From Amoeboaphelidium protococcarum (taxonomy: Eukaryota; Aphelidiomycota; Aphelidea): a stretch of DNA of 64,000 nucleotides. This document shows positions 12,504-23,979 of the stretch, one piece after another (positions within the stretch are counted from its first letter, which is position 1; each line of letters opens with the position of its first letter). The position numbers and the translations under genes are program-made. The stretch covers positions 806,001 to 870,000 of the forward strand of contig JALECJ010000005.1 of NCBI GenBank assembly GCA_023515745.1, written 5' to 3'. Below the pieces are notes generated by a model that made no database searches, was not told where the DNA came from, and was given only the letters and a program-made list of their open reading frames with translations.

Positions 12504-13370
12504 ATGAGCAGTAATAGAATTGCGATATTTCCTACCAGGATGTAAGACTATCTTATGGCGATCGATCACTGTTGACACTTACAATCAATTTAATAATGAG
12601 ACTGCGTTGTGTTGTGTAGGGCCTTGACCAACATGAAGATCAAATTAAAAGGTGCTCAGACTGGTCATTCTCTGTTAAAGAGGAAGAGCGAGGCTTTGAC
12701 AAAGAGATTTAGAGAGATTCTGCACAAGATTGATGATCTCAAGCGCCAGATGGGCCAGGTGATGCAGACTGCCTCCTTCTCATACTCCCAAGTAGTATAC
12801 GCTGCCGGTGACATTGGATATCAGGTGCGGGAGAACGTGAAGACTGCCAACTATAAAGTCAAAAGTCGGCAGGAGAACGTGAGCGGTGTGTTGATTCCCG
12901 CTTTTGAAAAGTAATATGAGCCTGGAAATGCATTTGAATTGACCGGGCTTGGTCGTGGTGGTGCTCAGGTGCAGCGATGTAAAGAGACATACGTCAAATC
13001 GGTAGAGTTGCTGATTGAGATTGCCTCTTTGTAGACGGCATTTGTAATCCTCGATGAGGTGATAAAGGCTACTAATAGGAGAGTTAATGCTATAGAATTC
13101 GTAGTTATCCCCAGAATAGAGAACACTATCAAATACATTCAGTCAGAATTAGATGAACTGGACAGAGAGGAGTTCTTTCGTCTCAAGAAGGTGCAAGGTA
13201 AGAAGAAGGTGGCCAAGGAGGCTGCATACAAAGAGATGCTGGCACACGCTGATCAGGAAGCGGCCAAGAATGCTGTACGTATGAACACTGACGGCAATTT
13301 CGCTGTTGATCCTGCTCAGGTCGGGCCTAATCTGCTTCAGGATGAACATGATGCTGATGTCATTTTCTGA
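12504..13370 (+). CDS. VMA8: V-type ATPase subunit D
   Basis: Exons 12504-12541 and 12620-13370, 262 aa; the intron 12542-12619 (GTAAGA...TGTAG) splits the Met codon of PTRM. The protein starts [19 protein letters not shown], then [20 protein letters not shown], the family hallmark. [16 protein letters not shown] occurs at about 180. A conserved Gln in SLQTAF is TAG at 13032. Subunit D is the central rotor shaft of V1 that couples ATP hydrolysis to proton pumping at vacuole and Golgi. Yeast VMA8 is 256 aa. The partner subunit F (VMA7) lies at 34894-35265. Confidence 0.98.
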
Positions 13371-13682
13371 TATTCTTTTTACACGTTTAATGCTGTAATT
13401 CACGCTACTGCTATTCAGAAGAGCGATTAATATACAATCTCAACTTGGCATTTAATTTAGTTTTATTTGCTATTTTAAATGATTTCTAAAAAGCTATTGG
13501 TGTTGATAAAAAAAGTCATATCGTAACAGCAGGTTGTTTGAATAGTTTTTGATCAGCGCACGGATTTTCGATCTTCCTTTCCGTTTATAACTGCGCGCAG
13601 CAATAAACGTCAGTCAGTCAGTGCAAAGCTTGTACACTTTTTTAAATTGTAATACCTTAAAAGTGACATCGACTGCTATAAT

Positions 13683-15482
13683 ATGAAAAGATTGACTACA
13701 GCGTCTAGAATCAAGAAATCGCTAGCGGTATGTGCCAAAAGATTCTAAAGTTCATATGCAGAGGGTCCAATGTCTGTGCTCGGCTCAAAGATTGAGGCAG
13801 AGAGACCGGTTGACGAAACTGATATTGTCATCGTTGGTGGAGGTCCTGCTTCGCTATCGGCAGCGATTAGATTCAAGTAGCTGTGCAACGAGTAGAATAA
13901 GGATTTAAGAGTTGTAGTGTTGGAGAAAGCAGCGGAGATTGGTAGACACACTCTGTCTGGCTGTGTGTTGGAACCACGAGCTCTGAATGAGCTCATCCCA
14001 GATTGGAAGGACCGCGGCGCTCCTCTAAGACAGCCTGCACTCAAAGATAAAATGCTCTATCTCACTGAAAAGTCTTCGCTTCCTCTACCGCATCCTCCAT
14101 CGCTGTCGAATAAGGGTAATTATATCGTTAGTCTATCAGAGGTCACCTAGTGGTTGGGCGAGCAGGCGGAAGAGTTGGGTGTTGAAGTGTATCCCGGAAT
14201 AGCTGCTAGTGAGGTGTTGTATGATGACAATGGAAATGTAAATGGTGTCGCTACTAATGATGTTGGTATTGGCCGTGATGGTAAGCCTAAAGACTCATTC
14301 GAACGTGGAATGGAATTTCATGCCAAGCTGTCTCTATTTGGTGAAGGTGTTCACGGTTCGCTTTCAAAAGAGCTAATCAATAAATTTGACTTGCGCAAGG
14401 ACTGTCAGCATTAGACTTATGGTATAGGAATTAAGGAGGTGTGGGAGATTGATCCAGAGAAGAACAAGATGTACCAGCCCGGATTGGTGGTTCACAGTCT
14501 TGGATGGCCTCTAGACTCTAATACATACGGAGGATCATTCTTGTATCATGCAGATGGTAACAAGATCTATGTTGGCTTTGTAGTTGCCCTGGATTACACT
14601 AATCCGTACCTGAGTCCGTACAAGGAGTTTTAGAGATACAAGCATCATCCGTCCATTAGATAGTACCTGGAGGGTGGCACATGTGTTGCTTATGGTGCCC
14701 GTGCTATCAATGAGGGTGGTGTGTAGAGTGTACCTAAACTGTATTTCCCAGGTGGTGCCCTTATTGGCTGCTCTGCCGGATTTGTCAATGTGCCAAAGAT
14801 TAAGGGCACCCATACGGCGATGAAGAGTGGAATGTTAGCTGCAGAAGCTGCTTTCAATGCTCTTAGCGGCGCATCTGAAGAGTCTGCAGGTTCATCATCA
14901 TCATCATCTGCTATTGAACTTTCTGAGTATGAAAGGACATTGAAATAGTCGTGGGTATGGGAGGAACTGTGGGCTATTCGCAACTGCCGTCCTGCTTTTC
15001 ACTCGTTCAAAGGACTCTATGGAGGTGTATTGTGGTCTGGATTGGAGACGATTCTGTTTAGAGGCAAATTACCGGTCACTTTTAAGCACGGACCTCCTGA
15101 TTATGCCTGTCTGAAGCCGGCCGCAGAGTCTAAGCGCATAGAGTATCCTAAACCGGATGGTGTGCTCAGCTTTGATCTGCTCACCAACTTGACCCGATCT
15201 GGTACTAATCATGATCACGACTAGCCTGTTCATCTCACTCTCAAGGACAAGGATGTGCCAGTGAATAGGAATCTGGCCGTGTTCGATGGTCCAGAGAACC
15301 GCTTCTGCCCGGCAGGTGTTTATGAGTATGTGGAGAAGGAGGATGGATCTGGTGGCAAGCGCCTGCAGATTAATGCGCAGAATTGTGTTCACTGCAAGAC
15401 TTGTGACATCAAGGATCCATCACAGAACATAAACTGGGTCGTGCCTCAAGGTGGTGGCGGTCCTCAGTATGTTGGAACGTGA
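13683..15482 (+). CDS. electron transfer flavoprotein-ubiquinone oxidoreductase (ETF-QO), mitochondrial
   Basis: 599 aa in one exon, TGA at 15480. A basic, Ser/Thr-rich N-terminus ([21 protein letters not shown]) looks like a mitochondrial presequence. FAD-binding [12 protein letters not shown] lies at about 55. The quinone-site region is [18 protein letters not shown] (about 216). [19 protein letters not shown] is at about 355. The C-terminal 4Fe-4S domain has the four expected Cys (FCPAGVYEY, then [18 protein letters not shown]). It passes electrons from ETF (fatty-acid and amino-acid oxidation) to ubiquinone. Minor deviation: GRHTLSG where most relatives have GAHTLSG. Confidence 0.98.
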
Positions 15483-15616
15483 ACTTGGTGAACACTTTGG
15501 CGAGCATTAACGTGTTATGACGCTCGATATTAGTGTACGCTTGAAGTTGGACTTTAAATAAAAGTATTAGCTTTGTACTTTATGCTAATTTTATTCATCG
15601 TCGATATTACTATTAT

Positions 15617-16705
15617 TCATGTTTTACCTATATCACATTTCTGTTCTTACTATTGCTGCTATCGAATATTATCAGAGTAAATCATTATCTACTCTTTGAT
15701 ATGACTTGTAACATCAGACACAGAATTATCAATTTTAAAGTTTGGACTCTGCCCAGCTTGGAGCCATCCAAAATCTTGCACTTGATAAAACTTATTAACT
15801 GGTCCAACGATTTAAGATCCATCATTCTACTAGTCGCTACAACCTTAAACGACATAATCTTGATTTTCATTATAATTGTAAAAATCGCGACAATCTGCAA
15901 AGGTGAGCCGTGTACAATTCTCAATTACAGGTGAACTTGAGCTAAACCCAATGAACTTTACACCAGAGCTATTATGAACGCGCAACTGCTTGCAATGACA
16001 GATGATGAGAGACTCTGATACGCCATCTACAAACACCGGTCCATCAACAGGAGGAGCAATCACCAGGCATGACAGTAAATTTGATATACGCAGAGACTTT
16101 GGCTCATATCTAATGCTTTGAAGATCAATTATGGCGAATGAACAGTTTTTAACAGAGAGAGTCTAATGATTAGCAGTTACCAAAAGACTCCGCAATGATT
16201 TAGGTAACTGGTGGCAATGATGAACGTCGCGAATACTAAAACACTGTTCGCTGACAGCCAACAGTTCTTGATTATCGTCAGATGCTTAATCTTTAGCTTT
16301 ATCGCATGTTTATTAAGCTGAATCCACCGAGTCTGTACTTAAGAATGCCTTATCTGCTTCAGGTTACCGCGACTTGCTCTTGAATTAAAATCTTGGACGC
16401 GCAACTTGACTATAAGAATCCAATTATCGCTTTAAAGATGTAAGAATATCTGAGCACATTTTCACATCATATGCTGGCATTTGAGAGCGCACCTGGTGCA
16501 GCTAAGATTCTAACATGGCGATTTCTTGGATACAGTCTGTTTGCAAATTGGACTCATCGCTTTTGACATTATCAGATTGAGATTTTAGGTTTATTCGTTA
16601 CTTTAAATCTACATGTTATAATAGTAAATGTCGCCTTCATTGACTTTTAGTAGATATGTACTTACTTTGGCACCTTGCTATAATTTCGCTGGGAGTCAAC
16701 GTCAT
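15617..16705 (-). CDS. TBCC: tubulin-specific chaperone cofactor C
   Basis: Minus strand, exons 16705-16666 and 16608-15617, 343 aa; the intron 16609-16665 is GTAAGT...TGTAG. The N-terminal helical part (MLESQLHQV, MPAYDVKMCSDIL) matches the spectrin-like region, and RPRFQFKSKSR starts the middle segment. The C-CAP/beta-helix domain (about 190-300) shows FAIIDLQSI, GPVFVDG, CHCKQLRVHNSSG and SPVIENCTRLTFA. The end has NKFYQVQDFGWLQAGQSPNF as in TBCC. Cofactor C triggers GTP hydrolysis in the tubulin folding supercomplex. The usual catalytic Arg in the xQLRxH loop is present (KQLRVH). Human TBCC is 346 aa. Confidence 0.93.
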
Positions 16706-16824
16706 TACTAAACTGACGCCTTTTAGCTAAAACAGCTTTGAATTTAATAAGTATTACAGTGCGTGAGTAAAAAAAACAACTGAAAACCCCAAAAAGAAAT
16801 CAGTAATAAAACGAGTTATATTTA

Positions 16825-19362
16825 TCACCGATGTACACTGGGCGAAGCGGTCTGAGGTGGCAAATTGGACAATCTAACAGGGATACATTCAATGGAACGA
16901 GTGAACCATCGCAGAGAGACGTACAAGTTGGCGATAGATTCCACGCTAGAGTAATCAACATTGATGAATGCAAATTCTTCTCCAAAGCGTTATTCAATGA
17001 ATCGCTGCTTGATGGAGTGCATTTCATCAATTGTCAATTCCAGTTTATCGTGATTGCCCAAATTAGTAAGTGCATCCGAATTCCCACCATCATTACTACC
17101 AATGAAAACTTGACGATACGCTGCCGTAACTTGATCCAAATGCAAAACATCAATAGCGATTTTACTACTAGCATACTCGCTTGATAAGCCAGAATTTATC
17201 CTGCTTGCAGTCTACTCAAAGTACACTGAACAAGAGCTGATAAACTAATTCATGCACTTGTCAACTATAGCTTGCAACTTATCTGCAAACATGAGCATTC
17301 TGTGTTATACCACATAGACATCGTAGAGCAGAGCAGACATTGAGGGAAAGCATCTTTGCACCAGATAATAGTCATCAGACTCCGAGTCAATGTCAAATGC
17401 GTCATCAACCGTTACACCGGAGTTGTATCGACCTTCCACCACCATCTTGTTCATGTATTCAATAAACTGCGTACCCAACGCGGTGTTGAGAAAAGAGAAT
17501 ATCTCACTACGGCGCTCGAATCTATTCAAGAAGTTAGCCTCCATTGAAGCAGCAAAGTCCACGCATGGCTTATACAGAGTGAGGATATTGGCAATGCTAC
17601 CATCAACTAAAAGTTTATGTCTTTAAGTTTCCGATGTATTGGGGGCCACGGGGATGTAAGTAGATTGTAGGCGCAATTGCATATCTTCAGGCTTTGATTT
17701 CAATGGACTGCTGGCACTTTTGGCAGACTGAGTCACGCCGGTAATGCTTTCAGTGGCGATTTAGAAAATTGACTTTTATCCAGCGCCATTAGATGCATTG
17801 CCAGAAGCTCCTTATTAAGGCTTTGCAATAGGCAGTGGCTTATCTTGAATCTGGTGAAACTAAATGTCCAAATACAACTCCAAAATATCTTTCAGCTCCG
17901 TCTAGATGGCATTCCAAGAATCTACGGCAGATAAACGTAGCACCTTATCCTTCACAGGACTCTTTCGTCCATCAGTTACCTACAGATAATACATCTTCTC
18001 CGTGGACTCTGACATGTAAGAATCCTTGAGGCAATTCACCACATACTAATTCATCTAATAAATCCATCTATACCTCTCAAACAGTTAGGAGAATAGAAGA
18101 AGTAACAATTTCCGCTACTATTCATCTTCTCCTTTAAGCAATGTCCAGAGAGGGTCTTTCTTCTTCAGATTGAAAACTTCATTCAATACCAAGTTCGCAG
18201 TCTTCTTCTTAAACTGCTTTAGTTAACCTTTCGTCTAACCAAAATTGGACTCAAATTACTTTATTACAGCCTCAGTAACTTTGAACATTTCATTGCTCAG
18301 TCTACTTTTAATCTCAGCTGCAGATTCATTCACCTTATCAAATAAATCTAAAGCTTAGACGCACATACTGACAAGATGAAAAACATCTTTATTACCATCA
18401 TTGCGAGTGTTGCTAGCAATAGTAGAAACTTTACCGCCACCTTTGCCTTACACGGAGTTAGATTTGTCTCGATTATGGTGGATATGTCCAGGGATAAAGT
18501 TATCATTCTCTTTACCTGGATGATGAATATCACCGTCTATACCATAACCACCACTATTTTCAATACTGAACTAGCGACCAGAACTAAACAAGTTTTACTG
18601 ATAATAATCGCCATGTCCAAACATGATCTCCACCAAATGGTTCAATATCTGTGATGGAAGTTCTTTACGCAGCACTAGAAGATTATCAGTCAACTACTTC
18701 AGCCCTTGGACTTCATTCAAACCACTAGTTTATGACTGACCGACGCCAAGTTTCTTGAGACTTGAAAGTAACAACTTGGCAGCCTGTACATACTCTGAAT
18801 CCGCCATTAACGTTTATATCTTCGCAGGAGTCTGGACAAGTTCATCAATCTGCGTGAACATCTTGAGCATCTCCTTCACCTTGACAGACTTGGTCCACAC
18901 GGACAGAAGTTCCTAATTCATACGGTCATTACGTCGTTCAGAGAGCAGAGTAATACACTTGACCAGATCACTCTTGATCGTGGTGGCTGATGTGAGCGAT
19001 GATCCAACCATTTGTGACACTTGACTGTACGTCTAGATACTGGCATTAAATGGAGTGTAGTATTCATCCACCAAGACTTCCATCGCATGTTCCAGCTTGC
19101 CCAGAGACTATAAGAACATATCCGGAGACTTGGATGCAGGATTAGTTGTATCAAGCAGTTCTAGCGCCAGAGTGATGGGATTGTAGTCTGTTTCATTACG
19201 CTCAATCTGCTCTATGCTTGGCACCAGTTGAGGCCAGTCTCTCAATATTTCATGCAATGCTTCCTCCACTGGCGGTGACAGAAATGTCTCGGACACTCCC
19301 TACTTCCCACCATTACTCTATGACACTTATTATTATTATTGTTGACTCTTTTTCTTGTTCAT
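16825..19362 (-). CDS. SEC8: exocyst complex subunit SEC8
   Basis: Minus strand, one exon, 845 aa, ATG at 19362, TGA at 16825. The N-terminus is MNKKKSQQ plus a TAA-encoded Gln run. The SEC8 N-terminal helical domain follows (about residues 30-230): KLEHAMEVLVDEYY, TIKSDLVKCITLLSERR, ELLSVWTKSVKVKEML, LMADSEYVQAAKLLLSSL. Later parts are long helices (FLNRFERRSEIFSFL, DDYYLVQRCFPSMSALL), consistent with exocyst rod architecture. The exocyst tethers secretory vesicles to the plasma membrane. It is somewhat shorter than yeast SEC8 (about 1065 aa). It lies 119 bp upstream of TBCC on the same strand. Confidence 0.88.
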
Positions 19363-19418
19363 TTTCACTTTAGTGTTGTAGTAGTATTAAATCAGCGGCG
19401 TAGTGCACTTTAAATTAT

Positions 19419-20231
19419 GAGTACAGAACAGTGCGCAACAAAGAGTTTAAAAAATATTTTCAAGCGTGTGAAACACTAGCTTTTATCGCGAGTTGCTGCA
19501 CGGAATAGCTCTTCTCTCTCACTCTCGTTCTCTTTCTTTCAGGTTATCACAAGCTCTGCCAAGTCATTATTACCGTAAATTGTTCAAAGGGAAGAATATG
19601 TTCTCCACGATGCGCGCAGAAGGGTGTATATCGGCATTGTGACAACGAAGGCCTTGAAATTAGCAAATGCTGGAAATAATGTGATCTTGCATCAGAGTCA
19701 GTCGTATTGGTACTAGTGGAAGAATATAGTAAACTAATTTAAGCGTTGAAAAGTATTGAGCTTAGAATAATTTTGACATTGATGTCTAGAATCAGTATGG
19801 TACATATCTTCTGGATGGTTATTGTAAAGCTGTAATCTGTAGTATGGCGAGATAACCTTTGCTTCTATGGATTTAGTGCTGCACAATTTTTACTATAATT
19901 TGATAGATAGTTCAATGATTTAGAGACTGATACGCGATCAATTGAAAAAAGTATTGAGGACATCCTTGGAGGCATATTTCCAGAAGAAAGCGTTCAAAAG
20001 TATATCTAAATTATTAATGGTGAGAAGTACTATCTCATCAAGGATAGGGAGGAAGACAAGAAAGTCTTTACAGGAAACGCGTTTGAGTTGGTTAATGGTT
20101 GCAAAGTGTATGACTTAAAAAATGAAGATGAAGGTGAAAATTTGGAAGATTTCTTGTACTTTGCTGTGGCTGCACGCGGACTGACATGGCTACTGCGCGT
20201 CGCCGGCATATAGGTGTCCTTAAATCAATGA
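19419..20231 (+). other. probable exons of an unresolved gene
   Basis: Three open segments look protein-like but lie in different frames: 19419-19728 (begins MSTEQCATKSLK, later RRRVYIGIVTTKALKLA and SQSYWYQWKN), about 19766-19841, and about 19843-20228 (FYGFSAAQFLLQFDRQF, INGEKYYLIKDREED). A GTAAAC...TTAG intron (19729-19765) would join the first two in frame. The next joins are ambiguous. I do not recognise the protein. It may be the N-terminal part of the ORF at 20186-20797, or a separate decaying gene. Confidence 0.4.
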
Positions 20232-20797
20232 TGAATGAAGTGATCAGAGTGCAGAAATTTGAGAAGGAGTTGTTTTTTTACAAGGTGAAGTTGTCTGATG
20301 ATCTAACAACCAATGATGAATGGATGGAGTTTAGTCGTGCTGTAGGAGAGTCAAAAGACTAGTCGGATAAGAAGCACGTGCTAATTTGGAACAATGCTGC
20401 CGGCTTTTCAGAATCTTTGAATACTCTGCACAGCGCTTGTGAATAGTTTGACTATCTGGCGTACTATGATTGGGAGTTGACTGTAACTGATATCAGACAG
20501 CGTCTCCACTTCGTACCCTGCAATGTGCTTTAATAATTGGTATAGCAATTGCGACGTGTATATCCTTCAAAAGATGATTTGGGAGTCTTCTTAAGTGTCG
20601 AAAATTTTGCGCGAGCCTGCAAGGTTACAGCAATTAAAAAGTTTTGTTTGGGTAACTCTCTTCAATTTCTGAAGTAAATGATAGTTCAGAACTCCAACAT
20701 TAGAAGGCGCAACTGTAGTCGGGGAAGACAAGTTTGGATGTTACTGGTTAACGAAATCCCTGAGGATTCCGACGATGAGACATTCTATAAGTAATGA
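20186..20797 (+). CDS. hypothetical protein, possibly the 3' part of a larger gene
   Basis: 203 codons from ATG 20186 to TGA 20795, with several TAG/TAA read as Gln. It begins MATARRRHIGVLKSMMNEV and contains RQRLHFVPCNVLQQLVQQL and GVFLSVENFARACKV, helical and charged, ending in an acidic EDSDDETFYKQ tail. No family is recognised. The frame is offset from the coding-like stretch just upstream. One splice that would fuse them uses GT at 20134 and AG at 20213 (80 nt), but that acceptor lacks the TGTAG consensus seen in the other introns. Real coding is likely from the composition; the start is uncertain. Confidence 0.5.
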
Positions 20798-20930
20798 TGA
20801 GTAGAAAGAAGTAGAAGAAGAAGAGAAGTTAGAAAAAATAAGAAGAGATATTAAACAAAAGAAATATAGTAATAGGTAATTAGTAACTTTTATTTTTTCA
20901 ACTTTCACTATTATAATGTCAATCGAGAGC

Positions 20931-20999
20931 TCACTTGCGATTCTTACGACGCTTTCTCTTCAATCTTCTCATACGCTTCTTTCTCCACTTCTCACGCAT
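20931..20999 (-). CDS. RPL41: large-subunit ribosomal protein eL41
   Basis: A 22-codon minus-strand ORF, ATG at 20999, TGA at 20931. The peptide MREKWRKKRMRRLKRKRRK plus NRK matches the eL41 pattern MRAKWRKKR.RRLKRKRRK.R, the smallest and most basic ribosomal protein (25 aa in yeast). It is far too short for ORF-length filters but unmistakable. It sits at the intersubunit bridge of the 80S ribosome. A CT-rich, promoter-like stretch lies upstream (about 21060-21130). It is three residues shorter at the C-terminus than the usual protein. Confidence 0.95.
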   Translation of the reverse strand: MREKWRKKRMRRLKRKRRKNRK

Positions 21000-21278
21000 C
21001 TTGAATCTATCTTCTTAAATTGTTGATGCAAATGTAATAGTTGTGATAACAGAAGAAGAGAAGAGAGAGTGATCAAAAATTTTTAATCGAACGCGTCTCT
21101 TTCGCTCGCTCTTTCGTATCAACCTTAGCTCAAACATCTCGCCCGGATTGATCAACACACAAAGACTCGACAACAACGACAGGATTCTCGCGCTCTCGAG
21201 TATATAGACTCGAGTCGCTAATACCTTTCCTGTTTTGAGTGAAACGCTTAGAAATAAAAATATCTCAAAAGCAGAAAT

Positions 21279-21823
21279 ATGTTTGGCGCGTTTAAGCCTT
21301 CATTTATCGCCCAGGTGGGTCAAGTGAGGTAAACTGTTGCTGTTGTAAATTTAGAATGACACGGAATTGCTGATATCGAATTAATTAAAGTGAGTGTGTA
21401 GATTTGCAAGAAGGCCATTCTTTCTAAGTCACACACAAAAGAGAAATGTTAGAAAGCGGCTCAAGTAGGTCGACTCTGTGATATAAGCATTGCTCGAATC
21501 TAAAGTTCCATTTTCATCACGCGTAATATATATACCGTTTATTGCCTGTTGCATTGATCATAACATTCTATATTGCGAGTGTGTGTTTGTGTAGTCATAA
21601 ATTGAAAATGGTCAGTGGAAGAAGGAGTCTGATCTGAAGCCTGTGGAAAAGTATTACGTGTTTAGTAGAGATCCTAAAGGACATCGGAAGCCTATCACAG
21701 CAGGTGAATATTTATTTTTTAAGCTGTAATTATTAATGATTAAAGTTGAATTGTGTAGTGCCTCATTTTACAAAGATGCCACACCCAAGAGGATTTCCAC
21801 CTGGATATACGCCCAAAGTATGA
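21279..21823 (+). CDS. mitochondrial large-subunit ribosomal protein mL60 (MRPL31-like)
   Basis: Four exons: 21279-21314 (or to 21323), 21402-21464, 21595-21703, 21759-21823, about 90 aa. All three acceptors are TGTAG. It starts MFGAFKPS, as in MRPL31 (MFGPFK.). The C-terminal half has LKPVEKYYVFSRDPKGHRKP, then VPHFTKMPHPRGFPPGY, the conserved tail of mL60 (DKYTVF.R..KGYRK..HKVPK.T....P.G). mL60 is known from fungal mitoribosomes, which helps place the organism. The protein is shorter than yeast MRPL31 (131 aa), so the exon 2 donor is not certain: GTAGGT at 21465 keeps frame, but a longer exon 2 is possible. Confidence 0.72.
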
Positions 21824-21882
21824 TCAAGATATTACATATGAATAAACGTTGTTTCTCTGCTGTAGACGTATCAAATTGTATT

Positions 21883-22410
21883 TCATATACGCGTCATCTT
21901 CTATTACGGCGTTCCCTTTAATGCTTCAAATTAGTAATCAATAGCTTTGCCTCCCTGATTCTTGATAAAGAAATCGCATGCCAGCTCAAGCGTTTCCACT
22001 TTATCTTTCAGACTGTACTGTGGATTCATGTTTAACGCGTCAAGCATGGACTAAAGATACCCCTAATGATCCGTACTCTTCATCACTTATGGGAGCATGG
22101 ATCGCAACTTCTCTGATCGACACTTTTCAGGATTTAGCAAGGTCAAATGATCGCGATATGTATACCCAGATGATGACTTGAGGTACTGATAGGGAGCGGT
22201 GGTGTCTATCGGATGAGCATCAACTTCCATCACTTTTAGCTACTGATTTGGCACAGGCTTTTACGATGCCTTTTCAAGCTACTATTGATGCTTTCTCTAT
22301 TTAGTCCTTTAGAATCCCTTCTTACTACTCTATTAGGAGGCAGCTCCAGCTAGATTCTTGGCTGAATATGCGGCTTGATTAGATTACTATCTACGCGTTA
22401 GTCTTAACAT
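21883..22410 (-). CDS. unidentified 175-aa protein, possibly mitochondrial
   Basis: Minus strand, ATG at 22410, TGA at 21883. The N-terminus (MLRLTRRQQSNQAAYSAKNL) is basic, hydroxylated and free of acidic residues, like a mitochondrial presequence. A Lys/Gln-rich linker follows, then a globular-looking half with TYRDHLTLLNPEKCRSEKLR and ALNMNPQYSLKDKVETLELA. No family is recognised. It is divergently paired with bS18m, only 41 bp between start codons, and convergent with mL60 (59 bp apart). The context suggests a mitochondrial ribosome or gene-expression factor, as inference only. Confidence 0.65.
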
Positions 22411-22451
22411 TTTAAATCTCTTCTGATGTATTTCTTATTAAAACTGTTGAA

Positions 22452-23135
22452 ATGAAAGCAAAATTCAACGCGCTCGTTTGTCATCAAAGAAGAATTAAAA
22501 ATTCATTAGAAAACTCACTTATAGTTACTGATTGTAAATTCAAAATGATTAGAAATTGCATAAGGCGTGTATCTAATGATGCCAAGGCGCGTAAAAGTGC
22601 CCATAATGAGATTGAGTAGATTCTGTCAGACGTCAAGTCTACAAGCAAGAGAGTCGCTGAACGTAATACCAACTCTATAAGCTCTATCATGAGTAAAAGT
22701 AGCCGGAGCAAGGCAGAGTTGATTGATTAGACCAATAGCAGCGCTAATTTCGGCGACAGAAAATTGAAATTTGAATCTGGTCATAACTATTCTGATGAAG
22801 ATCTGAACTTGTCTATAAGCGAATTTAATGCGCGTAATAGATACAGTCGCGTCCATGATATGTGGTACTGGAATACACAAAGTTCTAATGACAGTGTTGC
22901 ACGTAATGTCGATTGGATGACTAAAACTGGAGTCGACGTGTCCAGAGAATACAAGAATGCTATATTCCTCTCTGAATACGTTAATGATTTGGGCCAGGTA
23001 CTGCCGCGGAGGGTGACTGGTTTGTCGTCGGGGAACCAGCGCAGACTGGTCAAGACTATAAATTTCGCGGTCAATCTGGGTGTAATTCCTCGCACTACTA
23101 AGCATTGGGCAGCGAAATTAAAATAGTAAATGTGA
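22452..23135 (+). CDS. mitochondrial small-subunit ribosomal protein bS18m
   Basis: 227 aa, one exon, TGA at 23133. The last 75 residues hold the bS18 core: VNDLGQVLPRRVTGLS, GNQRRLVKTINFAVNLGVIP, matching (G.I.PR..TGL...NQR...KAI..AR..GLLP). The first 130 residues are a basic, Ser-rich extension without resemblance to bS18, longer than in yeast RSM18 (138 aa total), perhaps presequence plus mitoribosomal extension. It is divergent from the gene at 21883-22410 across 41 bp, and its 3' end faces the IQ-BAG gene 50 bp away. Confidence 0.88.
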
Positions 23136-23185
23136 GTTATGATAAAAATAGAGGATGGGGATTTATTTTACACGATATTTGTTGT

Positions 23186-23806
23186 TCACTGTTCAATTGC
23201 ACTGTGCAACTGTTCAGCTCTGTAGTTATCACATTCAGTGAGGCATTATTGGACTTTCTTTATAGCAGCTTTCCTTCGAGTCTGGACTTCTTCACGGCCA
23301 TTGGATTGAATAGAGTCCAGTTTCAGTAGCAACTTGGTCAACTTATCTTCATATAGCAAGAACGATTTGTTATTCGCATTAGAGTAATCGAGGTGTCCAT
23401 TTATGAAGCTGAGATTGCCCCAAAATACATCGCAGTGCAGATCGTTAATGTCATTCAACTCTAACTAAATTTTTTATATTTACTTTAGAGGCGAGATTAT
23501 CTAACGTTACACTTCCAATTTGATAGCCACGCGATCCAAGAATCGACGAATCACAGCTAGAGCGTGCAATCTCTTTCTTAAAGTATAAGACCTATATGCT
23601 CTTTAGATAACACTTGCAGCAGAGATACTTTATTGAGAGTTTTAAGAAGATCGATGTCTGCGCTTTGGAGTCTTCCTTCTTCGCTGAGGTTGAGGGCACC
23701 AATCATGCACCGCATAGTCTGGGTACCAGTTCTGTTGAGCATAGGCAGGTGTACCAAACACCAGCGGAGTAGTATCTTGATAATAGCAAGGATAGTATGC
23801 AAACAT
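23186..23806 (-). CDS. IQ-motif plus BAG-domain protein (Hsp70 co-chaperone type)
   Basis: 206 aa, minus strand, ATG 23806, TGA 23186, no intron. Residues about 1-55 are Tyr/Pro/Gln-rich, then basic. An IQ motif lies at about 60-85 (AASVIQRAYRSYTLRKRL, pattern IQxxxRxxxxRK). The BAG domain is about 95-190: EDKLTKLLLKLDSIQSNG, then TRRKAAIKKVQ, which are the helix 2-3 residues that contact the Hsp70 ATPase domain. IQ followed by BAG is the layout of plant BAG5-8, which bind calmodulin. A function in calmodulin-tuned Hsp70 nucleotide exchange is inference from the domains. Confidence 0.8.
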
Positions 23807-23979
23807 TATGTTCTTTAAGATATTTTAATTGTAATTAATAAAAAGAGATGTTGTGAGTTAGATCATGTCATTTTGTATTCAGATTGTCCATATCATCGCG
23901 AAACTAGTAGAACATTCTAGAACAGGAGCGATTGAAACAAGTAAAAATAGAAATGACCAAATTTTTAATAAGCTCAAAT

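Noticed and set aside
19543-19728. Mitochondrial bL28 homologue in the unresolved locus
   Set aside because: RVYIGIVTTKALK vaguely resembles the bL28m tail, but the defining GN.VS...TRR motif is missing.
23474-23492. 19-nt intron (gtaaatataaaaaatttag, minus strand) in the BAG gene
   Set aside because: Another frame runs through without a stop and yields a single protein with a good IQ motif and BAG domain, so no intron is needed.
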